This document shows positions 22,806 through 34,625 of a stretch of 64,000 nt of DNA, in pieces (the stretch's first letter is position 1; every line of letters starts with the position of its first letter). The translations under genes and the position numbers were made by a program. The notes beneath the pieces are model-generated. The model worked only from the letters and a program-made list of their open reading frames with translations. It did not search any database and was not told the origin of the DNA. Origin of the DNA: Reticulitermes speratus (lineage: Eukaryota; Arthropoda; Insecta; Blattodea; Rhinotermitidae). Where the stretch lies: the NCBI GenBank assembly GCA_021186555.1, contig JAJKFL010000427.1, forward strand, positions 19,368,505 to 19,432,504. Direction: 5' to 3'.

Positions 22806-23235
22806 TTAAACACAAGCTCTGTACACGCTGAATTTGATACTACAGATACGTAATTCCAGTTGTTTTATTAGTTAGCTACTGGCTCTCCACTCACTTAGTC
22901 TTGCGTATCCGCCATGTTTTAAGAAAAAATATGAGAAAGAAAAATGTAAAATGCATAACAATCTGAACAAAGTTTGTGGAACTATGTCAACTTGATCCAA
23001 AGCTGAAATGAATGGACATACGTACATGGACAGCATTCCTGTAGTTTTCTGTGTTATGGAGAAAAGTAGGCTAAGTAAGTTCGATTGTGTTGGCACAGTT
23101 TAATAAAACGCATCAATAATGAATTAAATGATTATCCTCTCAGTTTCTCTAGAATTGTTACAAGCAGACAGACGGAGAGCCCAACAGACATGGCGAGGAT
23201 TGTAATTGGAAATTAAGGCATTTCATTCTGATCAC
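22806..23235. other. Unassigned region
   Basis: No feature seen. Confidence 0.3.
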
Positions 23236-23239
23236 AACG

Positions 23240-23560
23240 GACTGGCTACAGACTGGACACGAGGCCTGGAGAAGTTGAGTGGCTACAGACCGGACATGAA
23301 ACCTGAAGCAGCTGACTGGCTACAGACCGGACACGAGGCCTGGAGAAGTTGAGTGGCTACAGACCGGACATGAAACCTGAAGCAGCTGACTGGCTACAGA
23401 CCGGACACGAGGCCTGGAGAAGTTGAGTGGCTACAGACCGGACATGAAACCTGAAGCAGCTGACTGGCTACAGACCGGACAAGAGGCCCGGACAAGTTGA
23501 GTGGCTACAGACCCGACACGAGGCCCGGAAGAGCTGACTGGCTACATACAGACCGGAAGT
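23240..23560. repeat. 37-bp minisatellite with 74-bp dimer structure
   Basis: Units of the form ga(c/g)tggctacagaccggac alternate between an 'acgaggcctggagaagtt' type and an 'atgaaacctgaagcagct' type, so 37-bp monomers form a 74-bp higher-order unit. There are about 8.5 monomers; the last three depart from the alternation. Confidence 0.93.
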
Positions 23561-23564
23561 CTTT

Positions 23565-25105
23565 AACCTCTAATGCATCATAAATGCGGAGCCTTTGTAC
23601 GTTTGACAGTAACCATACAATAAAGTTGCATAGGCTGCCACAGAGTGTGAAGGGTACCATGACCTACATAACTACACACCATGGGGGCACACAAGACCTT
23701 ACACCTAAGCAAACGGGTGCAGAATATATTTTCCTATAGAAAGTTTCAGAAGTTGAAGCGTCGGAATAGGCCCATATTGTGGCAGGAAAGAAGAAGAAGA
23801 ATGAAAAGGAGATGGAGACGAAGACGAATTTTAAAGAGGACGCAAATAATGAGTAACTAATGTATTGTTATGTTTAACATGCAATTTAAATTATCCATAA
23901 AGGAATATCACCATATTAGGAAAAGTTTCGCGGCTCCCATGCTTTTGTTTATTTTGCAGGACTGCTGGCTCGGAGTCTGCATGTACCTGTAAGGTCCTGT
24001 GACAGACCACTTCGACACAGGATTTCTTGGTTTTCTTCGGCCCTTAAGCAAGTTGTGAGATGGTTCTTAATTCCAAATTGTTACTGGATGCTTTTTATAC
24101 ACAGTTCCTTATTTAAATTCACTAAAATTAAAGCCCTTGCTCGAAATACCACCATATTACCTTTCGAAATTATGCTTATTAATATTAACCAGTGAGTAAA
24201 TATTAACAGCTATTACATAACAAAACTGAGTTTTGCCATTCTAACGTTTTCACCCTCAAAATGCTCTCCTTAGAAGGACGAGAGTATGAAAACTAGGAAC
24301 GTTTTAACAAATTGATGTTTTTTAACCTACAGAAATAAAGTGTCTCTCACTCCTACCGTGACTTTGTCATGTCATATACTGTAGTGAAGTGCAGTGACAT
24401 GTTCACTGTTGAACAAGTCCGCTTTACTTTCTGCTTCCAATTTGCTAAATGGATATAGTTACGAAAAATGTCTCAAATTAAAATTGTGCCCCATGAAGGC
24501 AGAGTTTTAATTTGACAGATAGTAACTGATATTAAATTCTAATATAAAAGTTTTTACAGTATGATGTAGTCTTGACACGAAGTAAGAAACATCGTACAAA
24601 GGTAATTAGGTGTCTGGAGAAAGCGGCAGTGAAATCTCTTTTCCGATGAGATATAGATGGACCATGAGCGATATTAAAATAGTTGCTATCTCGGCGAATT
24701 TGCTAAGTGGATATTTTGCTGGGGACGAGAAATTAAAAAAGTATATTTCAAATTAGACTGTAATGTTAAAAGAAAACTAAGAAACCCATTGTATATGAAT
24801 GTAATGAGGTTTGCAGCACTGAGCTGAGTTCATCCAGGCGCGTCACCATGGCAACGCCCCAGGAAAATGCTAGACAAATACACGTGCACCTGTATTTAAC
24901 ACATAGGCTGCAGCCTTCAACTTTACAAAGGAATATATTAAAATTTATTTGTTATCCTTTGAAAGGTAATCTTCATTACACGTCTCAAATTTTACCGGTC
25001 AAGTGCTAGGATCTGGGAACAAGGTACAAATTTTAAAATTATGCTTGTTTATAATTAAGCTCCAAGCTATGAAGGCATATGGAGGAACTGAGATACAGCT
25101 TCACT
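23565..25105. other. Unassigned region
   Basis: AT-rich with no gene or element end I can name. Confidence 0.3.
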
Positions 25106-25109
25106 GTAT

Positions 25110-25290
25110 TAATCTCGGAATCAGGCGGAGGTAAATGATCAGCTCCAAGCCCTGGCCACTTTAACCTCAATATCCCTTGAATCGGATGTGGGGCATTTTG
25201 GAGATAGATCTTCCCCAAACGGAAATTTAGGCAAATTTTCGATTCTCCAGCTCGTAGGCTAGTCAGTAAGACGAACGACATGATATGGAG
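25110..25290 (-). mobile_element. Degenerate SINE B copy
   Basis: Minus-strand blocks equivalent to the SINE B body (ccctggccactttaacctca) and a decayed head (ctccagctcgtaggctagtc) are in the expected order. Confidence 0.5.
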
Positions 25291-25339
25291 TTCCGAAATG
25301 AAGAAAATAACACGAGACAGGGCAGAATTGCACAACAAG

Positions 25340-25680
25340 GAGCTTCATCATTCGTACTCGTCACAAAATGTTATGGAAAAAGGCTGTGTACCTAGCATGC
25401 ATAGGACAGAACAAAATGCATAAAACGTTTTGTTGGGAAAGCCTCAAGGAAAGAGAATACCTGGAAAACCTACGCATAGATGGCAGGATAATACTGAAAC
25501 ACATCTTAAAAAAACAGGATGGCATAGGGAGAAAAGGCTTCACTTGGCTCTGGACAGGAGTAAGTAGTGGATCCGGTAATGAACAGCCTGTGATTTCCAT
25601 AACAGTTAGAGAATTCGATTAGCTGAGAAACTATTAGCTTTTCAAGAAGTACTCTGCCCCGTGTGGATTGAGTTAATTAG
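25340..25680 (+). mobile_element. LINE D 3' end
   Basis: Matches 22020-22350 in order: gttgggaaagcctcaaggaa, gatggcaggataatactgaa, tagctgagaaactattagct, ttgagttaattagttac. Longer on the 5' side, with an 84-codon frame reflecting the decayed C-terminus. Confidence 0.75.
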
Positions 25681-25684
25681 TTAC

Positions 25685-26965
25685 ATTCTACAAGTGAAAC
25701 TTCACTTCCATGACCCTAACACACATTAATGGTACTTTGGTAAGCTGAAAGGATATCTGTGTTCCATGGAATGCCATTAAATGTGTATATTTTGTTTACT
25801 CACGCAGTCTCCCTTCTCTGTAGGTGCAAGCCTGCGTATCACGTTATAAATCGAACAAACACGAGATGCACTTTCGGAAGACAGCGGGAGAGCTTGAACA
25901 ACGCTTTCAATTGCTCCACTTAACAGATATCGCGCTCATTACATTACCGATAATCTCGAAGTCGGAGAGTAGCTTTACCTGCAAAATTAACTTATCAACT
26001 GCCCGCAACAAAGTCCGTATTGAGAAGCTGACAATCGCTAAGCTACTTAGGACACTTCATGCGTTTTCTGTAACCTAAAGTTTCATTACCTTTTTCATAA
26101 GAGCCCACAGAATGTCCTTGTTCTAAGCCACAACGATTCAGGCCACACACCACCAACTTATTCCTCTGATGTCCGGCTTAATATTATCTTCCCATTTAAG
26201 CTTCACTCTCTTCCTTTCATGTTCTGATTCCTATAAAATGTCTATACGAAATTGTCTGGTTGAATATCTAATATCCGTCAGACGTTTCAGTAAATCTGCC
26301 AGATTAGAGGTTATCATAGTGGTGATGATCCAAATATTCTGATATGTGACACTGTGTCGACTGGTAAATAGTTCCCAAGGTTCAGAAAATTTTCCCGCCT
26401 CCATCTCAGTAGTCGAAGAAGAGTAGCAGGGCCGAAAATAAATCAAAAGAACAAAAGGCAGACAGGGGGCATAAGTGCTGTATATCGAGTTCCATGCACC
26501 CTGTCAATGGACGCAAGAGACAGACGCCTATATTAAAGATGTTCATTTATTTCCTTATGTAGTACGACCCTTAAATGAAGTAGGATTAACAATACCCAAG
26601 CGTCTCCAATCCCGAGGCTTGACAAGACATCGAGCTTTACGCCTATCTCCTATAATCTATCTTAGTGTTGTCCTTCCATCACCTTTAGATCTTACATGAT
26701 GACGTTACTCAATAGGTTTTCCAGACAGTAATCTCTATAAATATTGTCTCCCCCATCTTACTACATGCTCAGTCTATCGTACCCACACGTATGTTACTAT
26801 CCTAACAGAACCAGCTGACCTATTTAATCACACAGTTACTACTATTGTAACACCCTAAAATGCTCAATTCATTCATCTTTCTTCTTAAGTCAGAATATTT
26901 TTCTCGGCGTTTTCAGATAATTGTAACTCATGTTCTCTCCTCAAAATCACAATCTGCACACACAA
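25685..26965. other. Unassigned region with possible LINE relics
   Basis: Minus-strand text around 26160-26230 resembles non-LTR C-terminal sequence, but frames are broken and no family can be assigned. Confidence 0.3.
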
Positions 26966-27024
26966 ACAAACCTGACTGTTCACTCATTCAACCAACGAAT
27001 GCACTTATAAATAAATTTTCACTA

Positions 27025-27069
27025 TACCCTACATATGTTTCGGCCTTAATTTGGCCATCATCAGGGGTA
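27025..27069 (-). ncRNA. Hammerhead-like motif, left PLE arm
   Basis: Minus strand: TACCC, CTGATGA, T, GGCC...GGCC, GAAA, CATATG, TA, GGGTA. All pairings are intact and identical to the right arm. Confidence 0.8.
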
Positions 27070-27162
27070 ACTTGCTATGTACACTTCACTTATCACCTTC
27101 CATTTGGCACTCTTATTCAACTATTATTTTGTCAGTGTTACTACTTTACACTGGAAGTCACA

Positions 27163-27164
27163 AG

Positions 27165-27199
<35 letters not shown>

Positions 27200-27213
27200 T
27201 ATATATATATAAG
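27163..27213. repeat. (TA)n microsatellite inside the PLE arm
   Basis: Expanded relative to the homologous place in the right arm (28770-28787). Confidence 0.9.
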
Positions 27214-27464
27214 GTTTTACAGGTAATTTTCTTGAATTCGTTCGGTTTATATGACGTCCATTCGTTTTCGAACTAAATCGGCACTGCACTTTTTTAGGGT
27301 GTTTGTCGTTATTATCTATTGAGATCGTCGAGGTTATTAAAACTTCTTATTAAATTATTTAAATTATTAAAACTGTTAAAATCGTTGGTTATGTTTATAT
27401 TGAAGTCTGTATTCTGTTGTAGTGTTGTCTCGTTGCGTAGGTGCGAATGACGGTCCTTGAATTT

Positions 27465-27994
27465 TTACGGTGTATATGACTTGCTTTCTTGTTCGAAGTA
27501 TATTCTAGTACAGCTGTTGAGAGGTTTCATAGTTGATTGTATTGTGCCGTATTCGTGTTTGTTGTTTAGGATATGTAGTGCGTATGCAGATTTTGGTTCG
27601 TTAGTTTTTATGTATCGTTGATGTTCTGAGTAACGTTGTCTCATATTTCTTCCCTTTTGACCTACATATTGTTTATTGCATGTGTTGCACTTTAGGCTGT
27701 ATATTCCGCTGTTTGTGTAGATGTCTTGATTTCTATTGTAGTTCTGTAGGAGTTTTTGTGTTGTATTGCTAACTCGGTATGTAATATGTAAGTTAGTGTT
27801 CTTGAAGATATTGGTGATTTTTTTGATTATGGGACTATGGTATTCAAAGAGTATCCATTTTTGTGTGTTTGTTGTGTTTGTGGTATATTGTTTGTTTTGT
27901 TTTTGTTGATGATTTGTGTGTTTAGTTTATCTATTGTTTTCTTGGTATATCCATTCTTTCTGGCTATTTGGTAAATCGTATTAATTTCTTCTAC
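27465..27994 (-). pseudogene. PLE ORF fragment: RT C-terminal linker + GIY-YIG endonuclease
   Basis: The minus strand encodes the C-terminal part of a Penelope-like protein, whose family joins a reverse transcriptase to a GIY-YIG endonuclease that nicks the target. Visible are a linker (INTIYQIARKNGYTKKTID) and then the GIY-YIG core: SGIYSLKC, a CNTC pair of cysteines, YVGQKGR, the arginine in RQRYSEH and AYALHIL. It ends at a stop at 27465 after an SKSYTP terminus. A frameshift lies in an A run near 27885, and a stop at 27995-27997 closes the upstream end at the inversion junction. Compared with the right-hand copy it also lacks a segment of roughly 0.4 kb after the endonuclease. It cannot make a full protein. 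Confidence 0.85.
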
Positions 27995-27999
27995 TCAAA

Positions 28000-28233
28000 A
28001 TATGTAAAAAGGGATGGAGGATGAACACTTTAGAAAACTTCTACATGCAGAAACATCAACAAGAAGGTACACTTATACAAGAACAAAACCCAGGCGATGA
28101 AAACCCACTTTTTAAGATCATTATCCCTACATGCCTCAATGCGCAAGAGCAACAAGACACTGACACACCCAACACGGCCACAAACCACACAGTCACTCAC
28201 AGCCAAACAACTAGACAACACAACTACAGATAA
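28000..28233 (+). pseudogene. PLE ORF fragment: extreme C-terminus
   Basis: The frame enters at about 28000 (ICKKGWRMNTLENFYM) and stops at 28233. KG.RMNTLE.FY followed by a short polar tail is the pattern I associate with PLE proteins just after the GIY-YIG domain. The ATG at 28021 is internal to the ancestral ORF, so it is not a genuine start. The fragment supplies the piece missing from the minus-strand copy on its left. The downstream non-coding region continues into the right arm. Confidence 0.7.
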
Positions 28234-28878
28234 AAGCAATACTACATATACGTAAAAAAGTCATACAATGTCTTATACCATTATAAAAAACTGTGATATT
28301 ATATTGTTACAGGACACAGACTCCTGTATAAGTGACCAGTTGCCAGCAGTTTTTAACAATTTTATGATTTTAACGTCTTAAACTATTCAACAACAAGTTT
28401 CAACAACATCAACGATTACAATAGACATCAACAACGCAGCGTCATACAACCACAACAGCTGTAATAGAATATACTTCGGACAAGAAAGCAAGTCATACTT
28501 GTATACACCGTGAAAACTCAAGGACCGTCATTCGCACCTACGCAACAAGACAACACTACAACAGAATACGGACTTCAATATTAACATAACCAACGATTTT
28601 AACAGTTTTAATAGTTTAAATAATTTAATAAGAAGTTTTAATAACCTCGACGATCTCAATAGATAATAACGACAAACACTCTACAAAAAGTGCAGTGCCG
28701 ATTTAGTTCGAAAACGAATGGACGTCATATACACCGAACGAATTCAAGAAAATTACCTGTAAAATCTTACATATATATATATACTTGTGACTTCCAGTGT
28801 AAAGTAGTAACACTGACAAAATAATAGTTGAATAACAGTGCCAAATGGACGGTGATAAGTGAAGTGTAAATAGCAAGT

Positions 28879-28923
28879 TACCCCTGATGATGGCCAAATT
28901 AAGGCCGAAACATATGTAGGGTA
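28879..28923 (+). ncRNA. Hammerhead-like motif, right PLE arm
   Basis: TACCC / CTGATGA / T / GGCC-aaattaa-GGCC / GAAA / CATATG / TA / GGGTA. Hammerhead motifs have been reported in the terminal repeats of Penelope-like elements, which supports this reading. Confidence 0.82.
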
Positions 28924-29020
28924 TAGTGAAAATTTATTTATAAGTGCATTCGTTGGTTGAATGAGTGAATATTAATATCAAGATGCACGGTGAACACAAA
29001 GTAAAATTAAACCTGACTGT

Positions 29021-29816
29021 ATTTATTCCTCGACGCGTTTCTTGCTTCACTCATTGCACTAAAACTACCTGCTTCAGATGTAATTTCCTTGCTAAGCTAC
29101 TGGCAACAACCGCATAGCATCAACTTGTTTGTACTGAGATTAGGGATGGCTGAATGCAATCATTAGCAGCTAGGAATATTAACAGTAGATGGCAGGAGTG
29201 TGCAACACATTTAGTTAAGTACTGTCGCCATTACACATGAAGGAAGTAATTAGTACAATCGTTCGCACATTTAATCACAAATCTATAAACGTAATCTGAT
29301 AGAACCCTTTAACTACTGCATCAATGGTGTTAACATTCGCTGAAGACGTATACAGAATCTCTATTTAAACGATGTCAAAATCTAGATTACAGGAACATCA
29401 GGGTTTCCACATACACTCCAAGATAACCTCTTCTGGTTAAAAAAACAATGACAAACCAGTGGAAACTTGCTTACTAACCAACAAAAAGGCTCGTAATATT
29501 TCATCTGGAAATTGTTGCACTTATCACACTATTCTTTTTGCTGTGATCCACTCTTACATTACAGCCCCTGAGGGATATTTTGATACCACGATATTATTGA
29601 ACAAGCACGCTGGGAAAATAAAAACCTCTGAAAATAAATATTTATTGTACAGAAAGATGCTAAACTAAACTAACAACAACATTCACTGTACCACGTACGT
29701 GGTACTTCTATCTAGAGGTATTATACTGACTTCCTTCAATAAGCTGAGCACTGCAATCCGTCTCAGCATAACTTCCACTGCAATGTATAGCTTCTATTTC
29801 TGCTTCTATTAGTAAC
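29021..29816. other. Unassigned region
   Basis: No gene or element end recognised. Confidence 0.3.
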
Positions 29817-29818
29817 TA

Positions 29819-30184
29819 CAGTGATACCTCGGCTAACGAAGATAATTCGTTCCGGAATCACATTCGTTAGCCGAAATCTTCGTTAGCCGAAACGTGAGCA
29901 ACTTTCTGCTTCCCTTGGGTTTGTCGCTTACTTTTTTTGGTTGGTGGGTCTCCCCTATGTGATGTGGTCAGCTCATATCTTTGTCACACACATACAGACG
30001 GAAAAGATAAGCTCCTGGAATGGCCCGACCGTTCATGTTTGCTGCTTTATGTTAGCGCGAGCATCCACTAAAACATTCGTTAGCCGAATCCATATTCGTT
30101 AGCAGAGTCCGAAAAACAGCGAAAAAAATCTTCGTTAGCCGAAAAATTCGTTAGCAGGGTCACTCGTTAGCCGAGGTATCACTG
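29819..30184. mobile_element. pogo/Tigger-type MITE, 366 bp
   Basis: Perfect outer inverted repeats cagtgatacctcggctaacg and complement, with TA on both sides (29817-29818, 30185-30186). Internally the motif ttcgttagccgaa recurs several times as sub-terminal repeats. It has no transposase. Confidence 0.92.
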
Positions 30185-30189
30185 TATTT

Positions 30190-31480
30190 GCCAACATGTG
30201 TATTAACAGAATAACAAGTATTAACCCTTTTTATACAGGGCAAAAAATTCGCACACGAAATCTCCATTGTCTGATTCCTGTTCAAAAATAAGCCAAAAAG
30301 GTTAAACAATGTATGTCACTGTCACGATACACTTAATTTTCGAAGTACATGTCACCGTCAAATGGAGCAAAATAAATATCAAATTATCATAAAAATAGGC
30401 CTAGAGGATAATCGTCTGGAGACAGAGGTGCGTTTCGCGAAAAGTGGTACAAATCTAATTGATGGTCAAGGAGTCCTTCAAGGTTCTGATAGTCCCATGT
30501 CTCTTGCGAAATCGAGTGACCTTCTACATAGCTATCTTTCCACAGCGGCAATTATGACATCTTCATTGGCAGGTGGTGTAGTTCGTAAGCGACCTGCATG
30601 CACAAGTATTATCGGTGTTACACATCTTGTCTCACGGAGACGCTGTTGCAGATGTCAGAGCAAATTATCGTCTGAAGGAAAACGACCAGAATAATGTAAT
30701 GCAATTCCCGTGCAGCAGTACCAGCTCGACTGCTAGAGGCACGAAGCGCGAAGAGCATGTTGCAGTATTTGCCGTGTATGTATTCCACGACCATTCCATC
30801 ACAAACTGAACTCTGGTTTGCACGGTAAGTCTTGAGTACACACAACATGGGCTTTGTAGTCCTGACAACACTGCTGAAATGTGTGTTACCCCCGTTTATG
30901 GTGACGCATATCTCGAAAAGTAACGCGCCACGACATATATTGTGTATTATTTTCTACTACTTGTTAGCTTTGAATGGGGCCGATAGGTTGTCCCGAAACG
31001 TCGGTACAGAATTACCACTCTACGCTACGTAATATCATAGAACTGCGCAGATCCCACATTAACGAGTGTTTGCACGCTAATTTATCTTTTTCCTTAGGGA
31101 TAGTTGGTTCATCACCTTTCGTCTGTCCGTCTTCAAAACGAAATCCAAGAAAAACGAAATATGTAAACATATAGACTTATTAAGGAAACAGATGTAGATT
31201 TGAGGCTCTCACAACAGTGTTGATGGACATTCAAGTCTTCTGATATATGATGTCGTATCGATTGGTAAATAGGTATAAATAATTCGGGGCAGCTGGCCGC
31301 ATCCATATTCAGGGCTTAAGCGATACAAGGTATGACTATTTACCGATCTGCGTGGCGTCATATCCCAGAAAATTATAATCCTCAAATAATAGGCTATGTA
31401 GACAGGGCTTATCTGGCACAGGCTCCATATGTAGATAAAGAAAAAGATAATAAAATTTTGGGTTCCATAAACACGGGAAG
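30190..31480. other. Unassigned region with family G arm relics
   Basis: The 110-codon frame at 30362-30694 matches no family I know. At 30974-31050 the right half of a family G palindrome is recognisable (gttgtcccgaaacgtcggta ... aactgcgcagatcc), and another arm relic is at 31340-31375 (gatctgcgtggcgtcatatc). Confidence 0.45.
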
Positions 31481-31496
31481 CTTAATTATCTTAATT

Positions 31497-32191
31497 TTTT
31501 TACAATGGCTCTACAGCCCCTTGGGGGCCCAGGCCGCCTCATTTTTCGAGGCTTCACGATCACACACTATTTAGACACACCACACTCGGTAGGACTCCTC
31601 TGGACGAGGGACCAGCTCGTCGCAGAGACCTCTACCTGACAACACACAACACTCACAAGAGACAGACATCCATGCCCTAGGCGGGATTTTTTTTTTTGCC
31701 TGTCCGGGGTTTTTCCCCTTTGACCCATTTTTGTACTCTTTAAAGCCTTTCGTCCTTCATGTCACTTTAAGTTCCATTCTACCGTCCTTACAACAAACAC
31801 AACACAAACATCCATGCCCCCGTTGGGATTTTTTTTTTTTTTTTTGCCTGTCCGGGGGTTTTCCCCTTTGACCCATTTTTGTACTCTTTAAACTCTTTCG
31901 TCCTTCATGTCACTTTTTACGTTCCATGCTACCGTCCTTTCAACAAACACAGCACAAACATCCATGCCTCCGGTGAGATTTTTTTTTTTATTAATTCCTG
32001 GGTTTACCCCTTTAATCCATTTGTACTGTTGAAGTCCTTTTTGTCCTGCATGTCACCTTATGTTTCATGCTATCGTCCATACATCTAACACAACACAAAC
32101 ATCCATGCCCCCGGTGGGATTCGAACCCACGATCCTAGTAAGCGAGCGGCCGAAGACCCACGCCTTAGACCGCACGGCCACTGGGATCGGC
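31497..32191 (-). mobile_element. Composite SINE: head + three A2 bodies + A1 body
   Basis: Read on the minus strand, one complete tRNA-like head (right end) is followed by three successive A2 bodies, each ending in poly(A), and finally an A1 body with its own 3' end. Every new module starts at the same base: poly(A) runs straight into ATCCC or ATCTC (cgggggcatggatg follows). The plus-strand poly(T) tracts near 31687, 31829 and 31980 mark the three junctions. The 695-bp unit has a single 13-bp duplication with one mismatch, aattatcttaatt / aattgtcttaatt (31484-31496, 32192-32204). The modules differ from one another by several substitutions. Confidence 0.92.
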
Positions 32192-32550
32192 AATTGTCTT
32201 AATTACTATGAGATATTCAAGAAAATTTGTTTACGCAGCCAGTCAAATGCACATCAATTTATGTTACTCACTTTGAAACTTCAACCCTTCAACTCTCCAT
32301 CACAGATGCTACATTCAGCAGCATCTAAACCACCACACTCTGCCTGTCGTCATAGAGTTATTCAAGAGGGACAAAAATTTGTCTCTATACGCTCAATGTC
32401 AGATAGACAAGTTGGCCACTGGGTTAAAAGTAAAGATTAACGTAACTTTCTCCGTCCTGTAATTTCCCTGAATTCTTGGTTGGCGACCAGTGTCAAGCTC
32501 ATTCAGCCCTTGAAGGCCATATGCTCTCTCCTCCTCCACACCCGCAAATG

Positions 32551-33126
32551 TTTTAGGCGCGTTCGCAAAATTGACAAAAGCGACTATTAACTTCGTCATG
32601 TCTGTCCTTCTCTCTGTCAGTCCGTCTGTCTGTCCATCCGCATGGAACAACTCGGCCCCCACTGGACGGATTTTAATTAAATTTGATGTTTGACTACTTT
32701 TCGATAATTTGTCAAGAAAATTCAATTTTCATTAAAATCTGACACGAACAACGGGTACTTTACATGAAGAGGTATGTATATTTAGGATAGCACTTTGCTG
32801 AATTCTTCTTACAATGGGAAATTTTTCAGACAGAAGTTCTAGAAATAATTAAACACATTTTATGTTTAATAATTCTTCTCCGAAAATCATGTTGTTTATG
32901 TGATAATATGGTAGAGCCAGACAGGCCACAGACGACGACATAATAGGGCGCATGGGCTTTGCATGCTGGATAACTAAGTTTTTATCTGTGGAATTCATCT
33001 CGTTGTGGTATGTCAATATTGGATAACACAGGCTACAAACAGACACTCAGAATATGTAATAATTATTGCTTTCCACGGCAACAATGGTTACGCGAACGCG
33101 CCTCAGTGTTACGTTTATACGTACAC
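32551..33126 (+). mobile_element. MITE-like family E, copy 3
   Basis: Starts ttttaggcgcgttcgcaaaa and ends tacgcgaacgcgcctcagtg...tacgtaca. The inverted pair aggcgcgttcgc / gcgaacgcgcct is perfect here. All three copies lie in the same orientation. Confidence 0.88.
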
Positions 33127-33339
33127 TATCTACTTGGTATCTTTAACGAACAGAGATACAGTAACCGCTGTCCTTATAAATTGTTAAAAATAGACTCCCA
33201 CGCGCTGTCCAGGTTTGGGCACGACGTTACAGCCACGCCACTGACTGGCCAGCAGTGATGTCCCATCACACCTAAGGTAAAGTTGTGTCACTGTGCCTCT
33301 GCTCAGCGGAGCTTACTAGCAGTACAAACACGCACTTTT

Positions 33340-33570
33340 AATATCGGCACTCGAGGGACTTAGGTGTTCAGTTTCACGCCCTGGCCGCCTTACTCCCGCG
33401 TAAAGATTCCGAAGCACCCACTAGACAGAAGGCTGTATGCACTCCAGAGCATGTCTTGTCATTTTGACAAGTAGATGAAGATTTCTTACCCCTCCCTTGG
33501 AATCGAATCCTAGTTCCAACACTCATCATGTAGCTTACACACTATAGTGACTGAGCTATAGATTCCAAAA
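33340..33570 (-). mobile_element. Degenerate SINE B copy
   Basis: Minus-strand body (gttcagtttcacgccctggc) and a head relic near 33505-33565 containing ggaatcgaatccta. Confidence 0.5.
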
Positions 33571-33574
33571 CATA

Positions 33575-34180
33575 GTCCAGCTCTAGCAGGATTAAGTTCC
33601 AGTGGCAAAAATAGCAGTTAGGACGGCCACATTTTTACCCCGATTTGTTGCGAAAGGGTTAAACCCCAAATACTTCCAACATAGTTGTCTCTCAGAATAT
33701 TCACCACCGAATATAAGGCGGACTTTTTAGTAAATATAAAGGCAAGTGAAGTACTAAACTCGCCTGAAGTCATCCAATTTAGAATTCAGTTTTAAATGAC
33801 AATGGCTTCATAAATTATTCAGTCTTATACGGTGGCTTGCTTTGAGTAGGCCAGAAGACACTGTGTTGGCTCAGTTCCACACAGATCCAATATATTTCAG
33901 CCGTCCTTCAGCCAGCCTCCGCTACCTCTGATTGATTTGTGGGGCTGCCTGCTGTAGCTTCTTGTACGTAAGTGTTATAGCATGACGTCACGGTTCAACA
34001 TCGCTAATATCGAGGCACGCCATTGCACACGATCCTGATCTAATTTAATCAATCTTCGATCCTAACAGCCGATCTGCTTAAGCTTATCATCCCATCTGCT
34101 TCTAGCCTTAAGTGGGCATTTTGTAAGAGGACTCTCCTCTCAGCCTAGCTATATGTACAATCCATCATAACATCTTACGG
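33575..34180. other. Unassigned region
   Basis: No feature supported. Confidence 0.3.
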
Positions 34181-34182
34181 TT

Positions 34183-34288
34183 CAGTGATGAACCCTGATC
34201 CCGGAGGTCAGGTCTAGCGGAAGGGTAATTGAAAGGCACTATGTAACCTTCCGCTAGACCTGACCTACGGAATCAGGAGTCATCACTG
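34183..34288. repeat. 106-bp palindrome (small MITE-like)
   Basis: cagtgatgaaccctgatccc with aggtctagcggaagg on the left pairs with the right half ending atcaggagtcatcactg. The loop is about 20 nt. No clear target duplication. Confidence 0.7.
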
Positions 34289-34586
34289 TTACAGTTCATT
34301 ATTATTAAAACTAGGCGACGTGTGTAAATCACGATATCCGTCGTTGTGAAGTCGTCTAACTACTGAATCCGGTTTCGAGGAAGTTTTCACTGTATCGATG
34401 AAGGCTTCCTCCTGCACAGACCAAGTCAAAGCAAGCCAAGCTTAAAGAAATTCTGACTCAGGACAATATTTGAACTAAGTCACTCCAGCATGTGAGCCAA
34501 GCCCAGTGTCGCAGTTACGATTATCTCGCTGTATCTACAGAAAAACAAACAAAAAAAATCCAAATGCCCTAAAATTGTCGATAACT

Positions 34587-34625
34587 AACTACCTACCTAC
34601 CTACCTACCTACCTACCTAACTAAC
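34587..34625. repeat. (CTAC)n/(CTAA)n tail of LINE D
   Basis: Plus-strand acctacctacctacctacc adjoins the LINE D 3' end, whose other copies end in (TTAG)n, so this is probably an expanded tail. Confidence 0.85.

Larger units (their letters stand above)
26980..29008. mobile_element. Inverted Penelope-like element (PLE) pair
   Basis: Arms of about 0.55 kb (26980-27530 and 28430-28969) are inverted copies ending in the same terminus (ttcactcattcaaccaacga on the left). A perfect 12-bp duplication, aaacctgactgt, flanks the unit (26968-26979, 29009-29020). A 39-nt extension occurs only on the right (28970-29008). The left half holds a minus-strand GIY-YIG remnant; the right half holds a plus-strand PLE C-terminal remnant. 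The two halves meet head to head at about 27995-28000. Each arm has an outward-facing hammerhead-like motif. Partial tandem or inverted copies with terminal repeats are a known PLE hallmark. Confidence 0.9.

Noticed and set aside
22419-22853. 144-codon frame with a protein-like sequence (THNTHKRQTSMPPVG)
   Set aside because: It reads antisense through the SINE A copy at 22514. The same peptide appears at every minus-strand SINE A, including 32060-32440, so it is a repeat artefact.
27996-28233. A free-standing 70-residue protein starting at the ATG at 28021
   Set aside because: The reading frame and its motif continue upstream of the ATG to the inversion junction, so this is an internal methionine of a PLE ORF remnant.
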